Source: Brevibacillus gelatini (lineage in GTDB: Bacteria; Bacillota; Bacilli; Brevibacillales; Brevibacillaceae). From it: 45,905 bases of DNA. Below are positions 24,065-32,951 of the stretch, piece after piece. How positions within the stretch are numbered: position 1 is the stretch's first letter; each line of letters begins with the position of its first letter. Below the pieces are notes generated by a model. That model had not been told where the DNA came from. It did no database searches and was given only the letters and a program-made list of their open reading frames with translations. The stretch spans positions 1-45,905 of the forward strand of contig NZ_RHHS01000019.1 of the NCBI RefSeq assembly GCF_003710935.1, written 5' to 3'. The position numbers and the translations under genes were made by a program.

Positions 24065-24989
24065 GGCCGTTTCCTCCCCTTACCGAGCGTACCGCTTGCT
24101 TATTCCAGATGCCTTTGGCAACGGTTGGGACGGTCAGTGCCACAATTACGATCAAAGCGGTAATCAGCTTCATGTCCGACGGATTCAGTCCCGCTTGCAG
24201 GGCCAGTGCAATCACCAGGCGATAAACAATCGAGCCGAGAATGACTGCGAGCGTCACTCGGAAAATGGAGGAGCTGCCGAACAGCACTTCCCCGACAATA
24301 ACAGAAGCAAGACCAATCACGATCATCCCGATCCCCATGCCAACGTCGGCAAAGCCCTGGTACTGGGCAACCCATGCGCCGGATACCGCAACCAGACCGT
24401 TGGACAGAGCCAGACCGATAATCGTCGTCGTATCGGTGTTGACACCGAAGCTGCGAATCATCTTCGGATTGTCACCCGTCGCGCGCAGGTCGAGGCCAAG
24501 GTCGGTGTGCAGGAACCAGTCGATTGCCAGCTTGAGCAGCAAAATCCCGACGATGAACACGACCGACACGCCTGTCAGCAATATCACTCCGCCTACAGTC
24601 AAATTCGGAATGCTCAAGTCTTTTACATAGGTGAACAACGTATCTTCACGAAGCAAAGGCAAGTTCGCCTTCCCCATGATGCGCAGGTTGATCGAATAGA
24701 GTGCGATCATCGTCAAAATCCCTGCAAGCAGTGCGTTGACCTTCCCTTTTGTATGCAAAACGCCGGTAAATGCCCCTGCCAAGCCTCCGACGACGAACGC
24801 CAAGAGGGTAGCCAGGTACGGGTTGGTTCCATCGATGATAAACTTGGCTGCGATCGCGCCGCCCAAAGCAAAGCTGCCATCTACCGTCAAGTCAGGTACG
24901 TTCAGAATGCGAAAGGTCAAAAACACGCCCAGAGCTAAAATTCCAAATAGCAAGCCCTGCTCGATGGCTCCCATTATTGCCAAATTCAT
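24057..24989 (-). CDS. ABC importer permease
   Basis: A 310-residue permease of the branched-chain amino acid-like (LivH/ABC_sub_bind) class, with about eight or nine hydrophobic helices. The N-terminal FRILNVPDLTVDGSFALGG is characteristic of this group. It forms the membrane channel with the downstream ATPase. AGGAGG precedes the ATG, 28 bp after the receptor gene upstream. The C-terminal tail is short and basic. Confidence 0.88.
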   Translation of the reverse strand: MNLAIMGAIEQGLLFGILALGVFLTFRILNVPDLTVDGSFALGGAIAAKFIIDGTNPYLATLLAFVVGGLAGAFTGVLHTKGKVNALLAGILTMIALYSINLRIMGKANLPLLREDTLFTYVKDLSIPNLTVGGVILLTGVSVVFIVGILLLKLAIDWFLHTDLGLDLRATGDNPKMIRSFGVNTDTTTIIGLALSNGLVAVSGAWVAQYQGFADVGMGIGMIVIGLASVIVGEVLFGSSSIFRVTLAVILGSIVYRLVIALALQAGLNPSDMKLITALIVIVALTVPTVAKGIWNKQAVRSVRGGNGHA

Positions 24990-25017
24990 AGAAGAAATCC
25001 TCCTGTTGCTGCGATTA

Positions 25018-26070
25018 TTACTCGATCACTTCGCCAGCGCGGTCGAGCATGGATTGCGGAATGGTCACTCCCATTTTCTCCGCTGCTTTTTTGTTCAAGA
25101 CGAGCTTCATGTCGGCCTGCATTTCTACTGGCATGTCAGCCGGCTTCGCTTCGCCCTTCAAAATTTTCACAGCCATGTCTGCCGTTTGCTCGCCCAGCTT
25201 GGTGTAGTCGATGCCGTAGGTAGCAATCGCCCCGCTCTTCACGGAGTTTTCCTCACCTGCGATCACCGGAATTTTTTGCGCTTCCGCTACGCCCAGGACA
25301 GCTGCGATGGACGATACGACCATGTTGTCGGTCGGCACGTAGAACGCATCGACTTTGCCTACCATGGATTCGGCTGCCTGCTTCACTTCTGTCGCGCTGG
25401 TGATCGCCGCTTCCTGGATGGTCAGCCCCAGCTTGTCAGCAACGGCTTTGGCTGTGTCTACCTGTACCTTGGAGTTTACCTCACCGGAGCTGTAGATGAT
25501 GCCTACGGATTTCGCGTCTGCTTTCAGCTCCTTCACCAGCTTCAATTGCTCTTCGACCGGGTTCATGTCAGAAGTACCTGTTACGTTTCCGCCTGGCTGC
25601 TCCAATGATTTTACCAGACCAGCCTCCACAGGGTCAGTCACTGCCGTAAACAAAACCGGAATTTCCTTGCTCGTCTGAGCAGCCGCCTGCGCGGTTGGCG
25701 TCGCGATTGCCAGCACGAGGTCTACTTTGTCTGCCTCAAATTTTTGCGCGATGGAAATCGCGGTGTCCATGCTCGCTTGCGCCGACTTCACGTCGATTTT
25801 CACTTGCTTGCCATCTTCGTACCCGTTTTTCGCAAGCTGTGCCACAAACCCTTCGCGCGCTGCATCCAGGGCAGGATGCTCTACGAATTGGGAAATGCCA
25901 ATCGTGAACTGCTTGTTCTCGGCAGCCGGCGCAGACTGATTGGCAGCAGGAGCAGCCTGTTCATTGTTCGCCGGAGTAGCGCTTTGCTGTCCACATGCAG
26001 TAACAGACAAAAGCAATAAAGGAAATAAAATACTCTGAATTTTTCTGATAGTCTTCTTTTGCTTGAACAT
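25018..26070 (-). CDS. ABC substrate-binding lipoprotein, copy 1
   Basis: A 350-residue lipoprotein of the ABC_sub_bind family. The N-terminal signal ends in a lipobox (LLLSVTAC, Cys near residue 26), followed by a Gln/Ala-rich linker. The domain core starts QFTIGISQFVEHPALDAA and includes LAIATPTAQAAA and VLFTAVTDPVEAGLV. It is clearly paralogous to the gene at 26163. The start ATG at 26070 follows AAGGGGGT. It is the receptor nearest to the permease and ATPase. Confidence 0.88.
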   Translation of the reverse strand: MFKQKKTIRKIQSILFPLLLLSVTACGQQSATPANNEQAAPAANQSAPAAENKQFTIGISQFVEHPALDAAREGFVAQLAKNGYEDGKQVKIDVKSAQASMDTAISIAQKFEADKVDLVLAIATPTAQAAAQTSKEIPVLFTAVTDPVEAGLVKSLEQPGGNVTGTSDMNPVEEQLKLVKELKADAKSVGIIYSSGEVNSKVQVDTAKAVADKLGLTIQEAAITSATEVKQAAESMVGKVDAFYVPTDNMVVSSIAAVLGVAEAQKIPVIAGEENSVKSGAIATYGIDYTKLGEQTADMAVKILKGEAKPADMPVEMQADMKLVLNKKAAEKMGVTIPQSMLDRAGEVIE

Positions 26071-26130
26071 GTGATAAATACCCCCTTGAAAAATTTTTAC
26101 TAATTCTAACATGGATAAAACAGTTTTAAA

Positions 26131-26158
26131 AGAAGAAAAAGAGAGCTTGACGCTCTCT
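26131..26158 (-). terminator. Terminator between the two receptor genes
   Basis: On the minus strand AGAGAGC pairs with GCTCTCT around a 5-nt loop, followed by TTTTTCTTCTTTT. It directly follows the stop codon of copy 2, so transcription of the rest of the operon depends on read-through or on its own weak promoter. Confidence 0.75.
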
Positions 26159-26162
26159 TTCT

Positions 26163-27170
26163 TTACTTGAAAATTTCTTTCGCCTGCTGTTTGAGTGCAT
26201 CAGAAATCGTGAGTCCAAACTTCCCGGCAGCCGTTTCATTGAGGTACAGGTCGGCCTGCTTCGAAATTTCGACTGGCGTGTCTGCAACTGCTTGTCCTTT
26301 GAGGACGCGGGCAGCCATCTCGCCGGTTTGTTTGCCGATCATGTAGTAATCGATGCCGTAAGTAGCGACTGCGCCGCGTTTTACGGTGTCTGTGTCCGAA
26401 GCAAAGACAGGAATCTTGTTCGCTTCCGCTGCTCCCAGGACAGCTTCGAACGAAGATACGACGGTGTTGTCAATCGGAATGAAGATCGCGTCTGCTTTTC
26501 CAGCAAGTCCCTGAGCTGCCAGCTGCACCTCGGAAAGCTGGGAAATACCCGCCTTGACAATTTCTACGCCTTCTTTGCTCGCTGCTTCTTCCAGCTCTTT
26601 TACCTGTACTTCCGAATTCACTTCGGAAGTGGTGTAGATCACACCCAGCTTTTTCAGCTGTGGCAGGAAGGTTTTGACCAGCTTCAATTGCTCTTCCATG
26701 GATACTTTGTCGCTCGTTCCGGTCACGTTTTTGTCCGGTTTTTCCAGACTGCTGACCAGTTGAGCCGAGATCGGGTCTGTTACGGAACTGAACAAAACAG
26801 GTATGTCAGCAATCGTCTTGGCTACAGCCTGCGCGGACGGGGTAGCAATCGCTACGACCATGTCCTTTTTGTCTCCGGCGTACTTCTGCGCAATCGATAC
26901 CGTGTTGTTCATATCGCCATGCGCGTTCTGGTAGTCAACCTCCAGATTTTTGCCCTCTTCGTAGCCGGAGTCCTTCAAGCCATCCAAAATCCCTTGATGA
27001 ATCGCATCCAGTGCCGGATGCTCTACAAATTGCGTCAAGCCCAGCTTCACGGTTTGCTCCTGGCCGGAACTAGCCGTGGTAGCCTCGCTTTGTCCACCTG
27101 TTTCATTTCCACATGCTGCCAAAGAAATGGCCAGCAACGTGGTCAGTACCATACTGACTGCTCGTCTCAT
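26163..27170 (-). CDS. ABC substrate-binding lipoprotein, copy 2
   Basis: A 335-residue paralogue of copy 1 with its own lipobox (ISLAAC, Cys near residue 21). The conserved core LGLTQFVEHPALDAIHQG and VVAIATPSAQAVAK aligns directly with copy 1, while surface positions differ, suggesting a different or broader ligand range. GAGGAGGAAG precedes the ATG at 27170. It has its own promoter and a terminator, so it may be made in excess over the permease. Confidence 0.88.
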   Translation of the reverse strand: MRRAVSMVLTTLLAISLAACGNETGGQSEATTASSGQEQTVKLGLTQFVEHPALDAIHQGILDGLKDSGYEEGKNLEVDYQNAHGDMNNTVSIAQKYAGDKKDMVVAIATPSAQAVAKTIADIPVLFSSVTDPISAQLVSSLEKPDKNVTGTSDKVSMEEQLKLVKTFLPQLKKLGVIYTTSEVNSEVQVKELEEAASKEGVEIVKAGISQLSEVQLAAQGLAGKADAIFIPIDNTVVSSFEAVLGAAEANKIPVFASDTDTVKRGAVATYGIDYYMIGKQTGEMAARVLKGQAVADTPVEISKQADLYLNETAAGKFGLTISDALKQQAKEIFK

Positions 27171-27256
27171 CTGTACTTCCTCCTCTAAGCTCTGCTCTCT
27201 TTGCACGGTTCCCCTCTGGTGACCGAGCCATTTTGCATTTGTGCAACTTGTGTCCC

Positions 27257-27284
27257 ATTATAGCATATTATTGCGTGCTGAAAA
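27257..27284 (-). promoter_or_regulatory. Promoter for receptor copy 2
   Basis: A perfect TATAAT (27257-27262 on the minus strand) with TTTTCA 16 bp upstream (27279-27284). About 80 nt of leader precede the gene. Confidence 0.5.
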
Positions 27285-27294
27285 GCTTTTTTCA

Positions 27295-28617
27295 TCAATC
27301 TTTTGTACCGATTTCTTCCTCGGCGCTCGCCAGCTTTTTGACGAAAACCCTGGTAATCCGGTAATGATCGACTTCCCCGACCACGAATTCGTACTTGCCT
27401 TCGCGCACCCGGTCGCCCACGCGCGGCGGGTGGTCAATCTGCATGTAAATCCAGCCGGCAAGCGTATCCACCTCGCTTGATTCCAGATTCATGTTCAGGT
27501 AGTCGCCCACTTCCTCCAGAAGCATCCGACCGTCGAGCGACAAAACATCGTCGTTCTTCTCGACCTCCGGACGCTCGTCGTCAAACTCGTCCTGGATGTC
27601 CCCGACGATTTCTTCCATAATATCTTCCAGCGTGACCAGCCCCGCTGTCCCGCCGTACTCGTCAATGATGATCGCCAGTTGTCCGCGCTGTTTTTGCAGC
27701 ATGGTCAAAAGCCGGCTGATCGAGATCGTCTCGGGCACGGTCAGGATCGGGCGCATCAGCGTCTGCAAATCATGGTGCTCGCCCTGCAAAAGACCTGTCA
27801 GCATGTCTTTGATGTGCAGGCTCCCCACGACGTGATCCTTGTCGCCGTCCACGACCGGATAGCGGGTAAAGCGGCCGTTTTGCACCAGCCGGACATTTTC
27901 CTCGAACGGATCGCGCAAGTTCAGCACGACCATATCCGTGCGCGGGACCATGATTTCCCTGGCCATCGTCTCGGAAAAATCAAAGATGTTGTCGACGAGC
28001 ATCAGCTCGGTTTGGTCAATCAGCCCGCTTTTGTGGCTTTCGTTGACCAGGATGCGGATTTCCTCCTCTGTATGGGCCTCCTGATGCGCTTCCATCGAAA
28101 TGTGAAACAGCCTGAGAAAGCGGCTGGCCGACCAGTTCAAGAGCGCGATGAACGGATACATGATTTTGTAAAACAGCTGAATCGGTCGGGAAACCGCGAG
28201 CACGACCATTTCCGTGCGCTGGATTGCCAATGTTTTCGGAGCAAGCTCGCCCAGGACAATATGTAAAAAGGTAATGACCGAAAACGCGATAATAAAGGAA
28301 ATGCTGCTCACCAGCGTCTCATTGAGCTGAAAATAGCGAAAAACAGGATGCAAAAGATGAGCCACCGCAGGCTCCCCCAGCCAGCCAAGCCCCAGAGACG
28401 CCAGCGTGATGCCAAGCTGGCACGCTGACAAATACGCGTCCAGATTATGGATGACCTGTTCGACGTTTACGGCGCGTTTGTTCCCTTCCGCCACCAGTTG
28501 GGCGATCCGCGATTCCCTCACTTTCACCACGGCAAACTCGGTTGCGACAAAGAAACCGTTGAGGAAAACGAGGATCAAGACCAATCCCAAGTTGAACAAG
28601 CTTCCCCACGTTCCCAT
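27295..28617 (-). CDS. CNNM/CBS-domain transporter, second copy
   Basis: A 440-residue paralogue of the protein at 6714. It has the CNNM membrane domain (NGFFVATEFAVVKVR near residue 20), a CBS pair (MVPRTDMV, IIDEYGGTAGLVT) and a C-terminal CorC_HlyC domain. The two proteins are alike along their whole length, so both are probably divalent-cation exporters or regulators. The ATG at 28617 is chosen because AAGGAAGG precedes it and it matches the family start; the longer frame adds a basic stretch. It is divergent from the XPB gene. Confidence 0.85.
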   Translation of the reverse strand: MGTWGSLFNLGLVLILVFLNGFFVATEFAVVKVRESRIAQLVAEGNKRAVNVEQVIHNLDAYLSACQLGITLASLGLGWLGEPAVAHLLHPVFRYFQLNETLVSSISFIIAFSVITFLHIVLGELAPKTLAIQRTEMVVLAVSRPIQLFYKIMYPFIALLNWSASRFLRLFHISMEAHQEAHTEEEIRILVNESHKSGLIDQTELMLVDNIFDFSETMAREIMVPRTDMVVLNLRDPFEENVRLVQNGRFTRYPVVDGDKDHVVGSLHIKDMLTGLLQGEHHDLQTLMRPILTVPETISISRLLTMLQKQRGQLAIIIDEYGGTAGLVTLEDIMEEIVGDIQDEFDDERPEVEKNDDVLSLDGRMLLEEVGDYLNMNLESSEVDTLAGWIYMQIDHPPRVGDRVREGKYEFVVGEVDHYRITRVFVKKLASAEEEIGTKD

Positions 28618-28757
28618 GCACCTCGCCTTCCTTTCCGACCATGCTTTGGATATTGTTTCCCATCCAGCCGTAAATGTTACCTGTCTGTTTTTCTTTCTTT
28701 TCCGGATTGTGATACCATAGTGCTGATTCATATGCCGTTTGTCGCGAGGTGAATCTC

Positions 28758-30422
28758 ATGTCTTATCGTCCAGACTTGCCGATGATCGTGCAAAGCGATC
28801 GCACCATTTTATTGGAAACGCAGCACCCGCAGTTTGCCGAAGCCAGGCAGGCCATCAGCGGCTTTTGCGAACTGCTGAAAAGCCCCGAGTACATCCACAC
28901 GTACCGGATGACGCCGCTGTCGCTCTGGAATGCAGCGGCAAGCGGGATGGAGCCGCATGAGGTGATCGGTATTCTTGGCACCTACAGCAAATACGGCGTG
29001 CCCCCAACCATCGTCAAGGAAATCGAAGACACGATGCGCAAATACGGTCTGATCCGGCTCGAACGCCGCGGAGATGACCTCGTTTTACATAGCGACGATC
29101 CGCTCATCCTCAAGGAACTGGCCGGATACAAGTCAATTGCAGCCCTGCTCGAAGACGGCTATGTGCTCAAAAGCTACGCGCGCGGCCTCATCAAGCAAGA
29201 GCTGATTCGGCTGGGACTGCCCGTCCAGGATTTGGCGGGCTATTCACAAGGGGAATCGTGTCCGGTCAACTTGCGGTCGACCAGCGCTGCGGGCAAGCCG
29301 TTTTCCTTGCGCCCATATCAGCAGGAAGCGGTGGACGCCTTTTACCGCGGAGGCTCCGCTCTCGGCGGCAGCGGCGTGCTCGTGCTGCCCTGTGGAGCCG
29401 GAAAGACCGTCATTGGCATTGGCGCGATTTCCCAGTTGCAGACGGCTACGCTCATTTTGACGACGAATACCACTTCCGTGCGACAATGGATCGCCGAGCT
29501 GCTGGACAAAACGGACCTCGATCCCGAGCTGGTCGGCGAATACACCGGCGATCACAAGGAAGTAAAGCCGATCACGGTGGCAACCTATCAAATTCTCACA
29601 TACCGCCCTACGTCTTCGGATGAATTTCCTCACATGAAGCTCTTTTCAGAGCGTGACTGGGGGCTTATTATTTACGATGAGGTGCATTTATTGCCTGCAC
29701 CTGTCTTTCGCGTTACTTCCGGGATTCAGGCGACAAGACGACTGGGATTGACGGCTACGCTCGTCAGGGAGGACGGCCGGGAGGAAGATGTCTTTACGCT
29801 GATCGGGCCAAAAAAATACGAGGTTCCCTGGAAAGCGATGGAGGATGCGGGCTGGATTGCAAAAGCGCGCTGCCGGGAAATCCGGCTGCCTTTTGAAGCG
29901 AAGTGGCGGGAAGCGTATGCGCATGCGACGGCACGGCAAAAGTTTCGAGTCGCCGCCGAAAACCCGAAAAAGCTGGAGGTTGTCAAAAAGCTGCTGGAGC
30001 GCCACGAAGGCGACCGGGTGCTGATTATCGGGCAGTACGTCGACCAGCTAGAGCAGATGGCAAATGCCCTGCAACTGCCGCTGATTACAGGCAAAGTGCC
30101 GGAAAAAGAACGCGAGATGCTGTATCAGCAATTTAAAAATGGGGAAATCACGCGCCTGATCGTCTCCAAGGTAGCCAATTTCGCCGTTGACCTGCCGGAC
30201 GCCAATGTGGCGATTCAAATTTCCGGCACATTTGGCTCCCGTCAGGAAGAAGCACAGCGACTGGGACGGATTTTGCGACCAAAAACCGAAAATAACACCG
30301 CTCATTTTTATACATTGGTGACACGCGATACGAGAGAGCAGGAGTTTTCGCTCCACCGTCAGCTTTTTCTCGTCGAGCAAGGCTATCCATACGAAATTAT
30401 AGAAAACGAGATGCTGGTCTGA
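28758..30422 (+). CDS. XPB/Rad25-type DNA repair helicase
   Basis: A 554-residue superfamily 2 helicase of the XPB type. The motifs are in order: Walker A LPCGAGKTV (around residue 215), DEVHLL (about 308), the XPB-specific RED motif in LTATLVREDGREED (about 333) and QRLGRILRP (about 500). The N-terminal 180 residues are the helical domain found in bacterial XPBs. XPB opens DNA in eukaryotic repair and transcription; the bacterial role is not settled. B. subtilis lacks an obvious orthologue as I recall. The ATG at 28758 follows GCGAGGTG. The stop codon overlaps an ECF promoter. Confidence 0.9.
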   Translation: MSYRPDLPMIVQSDRTILLETQHPQFAEARQAISGFCELLKSPEYIHTYRMTPLSLWNAAASGMEPHEVIGILGTYSKYGVPPTIVKEIEDTMRKYGLIRLERRGDDLVLHSDDPLILKELAGYKSIAALLEDGYVLKSYARGLIKQELIRLGLPVQDLAGYSQGESCPVNLRSTSAAGKPFSLRPYQQEAVDAFYRGGSALGGSGVLVLPCGAGKTVIGIGAISQLQTATLILTTNTTSVRQWIAELLDKTDLDPELVGEYTGDHKEVKPITVATYQILTYRPTSSDEFPHMKLFSERDWGLIIYDEVHLLPAPVFRVTSGIQATRRLGLTATLVREDGREEDVFTLIGPKKYEVPWKAMEDAGWIAKARCREIRLPFEAKWREAYAHATARQKFRVAAENPKKLEVVKKLLERHEGDRVLIIGQYVDQLEQMANALQLPLITGKVPEKEREMLYQQFKNGEITRLIVSKVANFAVDLPDANVAIQISGTFGSRQEEAQRLGRILRPKTENNTAHFYTLVTRDTREQEFSLHRQLFLVEQGYPYEIIENEMLV

Positions 30423-30446
30423 AACGTTTGGGAAAAAGCCAGCGTC
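30420..30446 (+). promoter_or_regulatory. ECF-type promoter, probably autoregulatory
   Basis: TGAAAC (30420-30425) and CGTC (30443-30446) are separated by 17 bp. The TGA of this -35 element is the stop codon of the XPB gene. The sigma start lies 30 bp downstream of the -10 element, as expected of a self-activated ECF operon. Confidence 0.6.
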
Positions 30447-30475
30447 ACATAGAGGGAAGGGAGGCCGGAGATTCC

Positions 30476-31045
30476 ATGCAATCCGACGCCGAAATCATTC
30501 AGCGGATTCTTCAGGGCGACATCGAAGGGTATCGCGAACTCATCCAGCGCTATCAGCATATGATCTACGTGTTCATCTACAAGATGGTGAACAATCGCGC
30601 TGATGCGGAGGATCTGACGCAGGAAGTGTTCGTCAAGGCGTATGAAAAGCTGTCCACGTTCCGGGGCGACTCGCAGTTTTCATCCTGGTTACATACGCTT
30701 GCCCGCAACAAGACCATTGACTTTTTGCGCAGACGGAAGTTTCACGACTCCGACGAACAACTGGCGTATGTGCCGTCCAATACGCGGGACGAGTCTCCGC
30801 AAGAATCACTCATGAACAAGGAGCAGCGCAGGGAAATCCAGGAGGCTTTTGCCTTGCTGTCGGATACTTACCGGGAAGTGATCGTCCTTCGCTGCACGCA
30901 TGAATATCCGTTCGAAAAAATAGCAACGCTTCTCGGCATCGCCGAGTCTACAGCACGTGTCCGTTACTTGCGCGCTCGCCAAGAACTCGCAAAACTGTTA
31001 TCCCGCAAGGAAGGGGGGCTCGTACATGAACTGCCAGGCATTTAG
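30476..31045 (+). CDS. ECF-family RNA polymerase sigma factor
   Basis: A 189-residue ECF sigma factor. Region 2 is clear (IYVFIYKMVNNRADAEDLTQ, about residues 30-50, then FSSWLHTLARNKTIDFLRRR). Region 4 has the helix-turn-helix YPFEKIATLLGIAESTARVR (about 145-165). The ATG at 30476 is chosen because GGAGATTCC precedes it. The last 20 bp overlap the anti-sigma gene, so the two are translationally coupled. The subgroup is not assigned; it is not a plain SigW orthologue. Confidence 0.9.
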   Translation: MQSDAEIIQRILQGDIEGYRELIQRYQHMIYVFIYKMVNNRADAEDLTQEVFVKAYEKLSTFRGDSQFSSWLHTLARNKTIDFLRRRKFHDSDEQLAYVPSNTRDESPQESLMNKEQRREIQEAFALLSDTYREVIVLRCTHEYPFEKIATLLGIAESTARVRYLRARQELAKLLSRKEGGLVHELPGI

Positions 31046-32408
31046 AAAAGCATGGCCAGATGACACGGATAGCGATATTTTTTCCCATATAGAGTCCTGT
31101 GAGGATTGTATCGCATGGATTGAAACGCACATGACAACCGAAGAGGAGGTGCAGTTCTTGAAGGAGGTTCCACTGCCCCAAGCGAACCTGGAAGAGAGGA
31201 TCATGCAGGCCATCTACCAGAACGCCGGACAAGGTGTGCCCCCTCACGCCGCAACCGAAGCTGTACATCCACAGCAGGCGGCAGCACCTGTGCCAAGCAA
31301 GCGTCGGACCAAAGGCTTCCCTTCATTCGCCTGGGTCAGCGCAGCGGCAGTCCTCTTGGCAGTGGGCTTCATCAGCTACCAGCAGCTCCAGGGCGATTCA
31401 TTCCAGACAGCGTCACAGCAGCCGGAAGCAGCACAGGCAGGCGCTGGCAACCAGATCGCCATGTACGGCAACGAATCGTCGCAAATGCAGGACGCTTCTC
31501 CGGCATCTGCACCAGCCTCTGCCCGATCAGCAGCAAATGCCACAGTCGGCAACGAGCAGCCGCTGGCAAAGCAAAACGAGACGGCTGCCCAGGCATCTCA
31601 GCCTGCAGCGTCGGCTGCACAAAGTACAGCACCGGCGCCAGCCAACCGTGAAATAGCCCTGAATACGCCGCAAGCGAAAGCTGCCGTGCCCAAGGCACAA
31701 ACGCCGCAAGCAGAAGAGCAGGCGTCCGTCGCCTCCACAACCGTTCCGGCAGAAGCAGCGGAACAGGGCGCAAACGTCACGACAGCACTGGGCAAAGATG
31801 AACCAGGGCAAAAGCACAATCTGATCGCCGGAAAAACAGCCGGTTCGCCCGCAGAAGACCAGCAAGCCATGGGGATTACTGCGATGAGCGTACCGGAAGC
31901 CAACCAAGCGGAAAACAGCGAAAGCGAGATTGTAGGGCCAACGCTCGCCAAACAGCCGATCACGCTGTCGACCTTCACGGACACCGACACAGCCGTACAA
32001 GCATCGGATATGCCTGTGCCCGTGCTTGCGCAAAACGCAAACAGCTTTTCCTTGAGCACGATCTCCGTCCAGTACGAATCGGAGACGAGTCAAAAGGTCA
32101 CGCGCCTCTCAGCGGATTACAAGCATAACGACAGCTGGATTCGCATCGAGGTGGTTCGCAATGCGAAAGGCAAACGCAGCCTGTCGATTCCCGGCACGTT
32201 CTCCGCTACTCAGCTCTTTGCCGTAAACGGCGAGCAGGCGATTGCTGTTTCGTTTGACAATCCGGACAAGAACAGCTCTGCTGCCGAGCACGCGGTTCAT
32301 TTCAACGCCCAGTCCAATAACCAGTCGCTCTACGTAGTCGTAACCGCCCACGGCATTTCCTTGGATGAACTGATCGAGACTTCCAAGCAGTTGACCTGGA
32401 AGCCTTAG
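31026..32408 (+). CDS. Large zinc-binding anti-sigma factor with C-terminal DUF4367-like domain
   Basis: A 460-residue transmembrane protein, much longer than usual anti-sigma factors. The N-terminal cytoplasmic part carries a ZAS-like H21-x3-C25-x2-C28 motif that would hold the sigma factor. One helix (about 102-118) crosses the membrane. A long Ala/Gln/Pro/Ser-rich linker (about 120-330) follows. The extracellular C-terminal domain (about 335-460), ending in ISLDELIETSKQLTW, resembles DUF4367. AAGGAAGGGGGG precedes the ATG. The architecture suggests envelope-stress sensing outside the membrane. Confidence 0.8.
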   Translation: MNCQAFRKAWPDDTDSDIFSHIESCEDCIAWIETHMTTEEEVQFLKEVPLPQANLEERIMQAIYQNAGQGVPPHAATEAVHPQQAAAPVPSKRRTKGFPSFAWVSAAAVLLAVGFISYQQLQGDSFQTASQQPEAAQAGAGNQIAMYGNESSQMQDASPASAPASARSAANATVGNEQPLAKQNETAAQASQPAASAAQSTAPAPANREIALNTPQAKAAVPKAQTPQAEEQASVASTTVPAEAAEQGANVTTALGKDEPGQKHNLIAGKTAGSPAEDQQAMGITAMSVPEANQAENSESEIVGPTLAKQPITLSTFTDTDTAVQASDMPVPVLAQNANSFSLSTISVQYESETSQKVTRLSADYKHNDSWIRIEVVRNAKGKRSLSIPGTFSATQLFAVNGEQAIAVSFDNPDKNSSAAEHAVHFNAQSNNQSLYVVVTAHGISLDELIETSKQLTWKP

Positions 32409-32434
32409 CTGTAAGCGGAAGACGCGTTTCTCAC

Positions 32435-32470
32435 AGACACGACCTGTCGCATCAGGTTCGTGTCTTTTTG
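32435..32470 (+). terminator. Terminator of the sigma/anti-sigma operon
   Basis: AGACACGA-CCTG pairs with CAGG-TTCGTGTCT with a small bulge, followed by TTTTT. Confidence 0.7.
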
Positions 32471-32499
32471 TTTGCTCGCAAAAGGATAAGCTGGGCAGC

Positions 32500-32547
32500 A
32501 GCCGGAATTTTTTTTACCAGCAACGGCTGAATCGTTCCGGCTTTTTT
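32500..32547 (+). terminator. Second hairpin terminator
   Basis: AGCCGGAA (32500-32507) pairs with TTCCGGCT (32535-32542), followed by TTTTT. The loop is long (27 nt), so it is weaker than its neighbours. Confidence 0.5.
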
Positions 32548-32551
32548 CCGC

Positions 32552-32599
32552 AAAAAAATACACCGTCTTTTGCCCTGCATCGCATCGCAAAAAGACGGC
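32552..32599 (-). terminator. Terminator for the DUF2573-like gene
   Basis: On the minus strand CCGTCTTTTTGC pairs with GCAAAAGACGG, followed by TGTATTTTTTT. Confidence 0.7.
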
Positions 32600-32616
32600 G
32601 CTTCTTCCTGAATGTG

Positions 32617-32877
32617 CTAGTGTGTCTGGTTTTTCGCCTGGTTCCACTGCTTGATTTGCTCGATGATTTCCCGGATCTGGTTGCGCGCAGCCTGATGCTG
32701 CGGTTCGCTGCCCCAATGCTGGATGAGCGGCGGCATCGCTTTTGCCATCGTGGTGTACAGGCACCATACTTTCACCATCTCGACGCGCTCTGGCGTCGCT
32801 TCACCCGTCAACAGCTCGGTAAACTTGTGCAGCAGTTCGTCCAGTTCGGGCACCAGCGCTTCTTTTTTCTCACTCAC
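32617..32877 (-). CDS. DUF2573/YusU-like small protein
   Basis: An 86-residue helical, soluble protein. The segment LDELLHKFTELLTGEATPER and the later VKVWCLYTTMAKAMPPLIQHW resemble the DUF2573 (YusU) family of Bacillales as I remember it; its function is unknown. The start is a GTG, eight bases after GGCGGG. It lies in front of a terminator and behind the small-export-type gene on the same strand. Confidence 0.55.
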   Translation of the reverse strand: MSEKKEALVPELDELLHKFTELLTGEATPERVEMVKVWCLYTTMAKAMPPLIQHWGSEPQHQAARNQIREIIEQIKQWNQAKNQTH

Positions 32878-32951
32878 GGATCATCCCGCCTTCCTTTTTC
32901 ATTCCCTGGAACATTGTATGCAAGATTTCGGCCCGACAAAAGAGAGATTTT

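Noticed and set aside
27203..27217. T-box-like string in the leader of receptor copy 2
   Set aside because: It only partly resembles the T-box sequence, and the leader is about 80 nt, far too short for a specifier stem and terminator.
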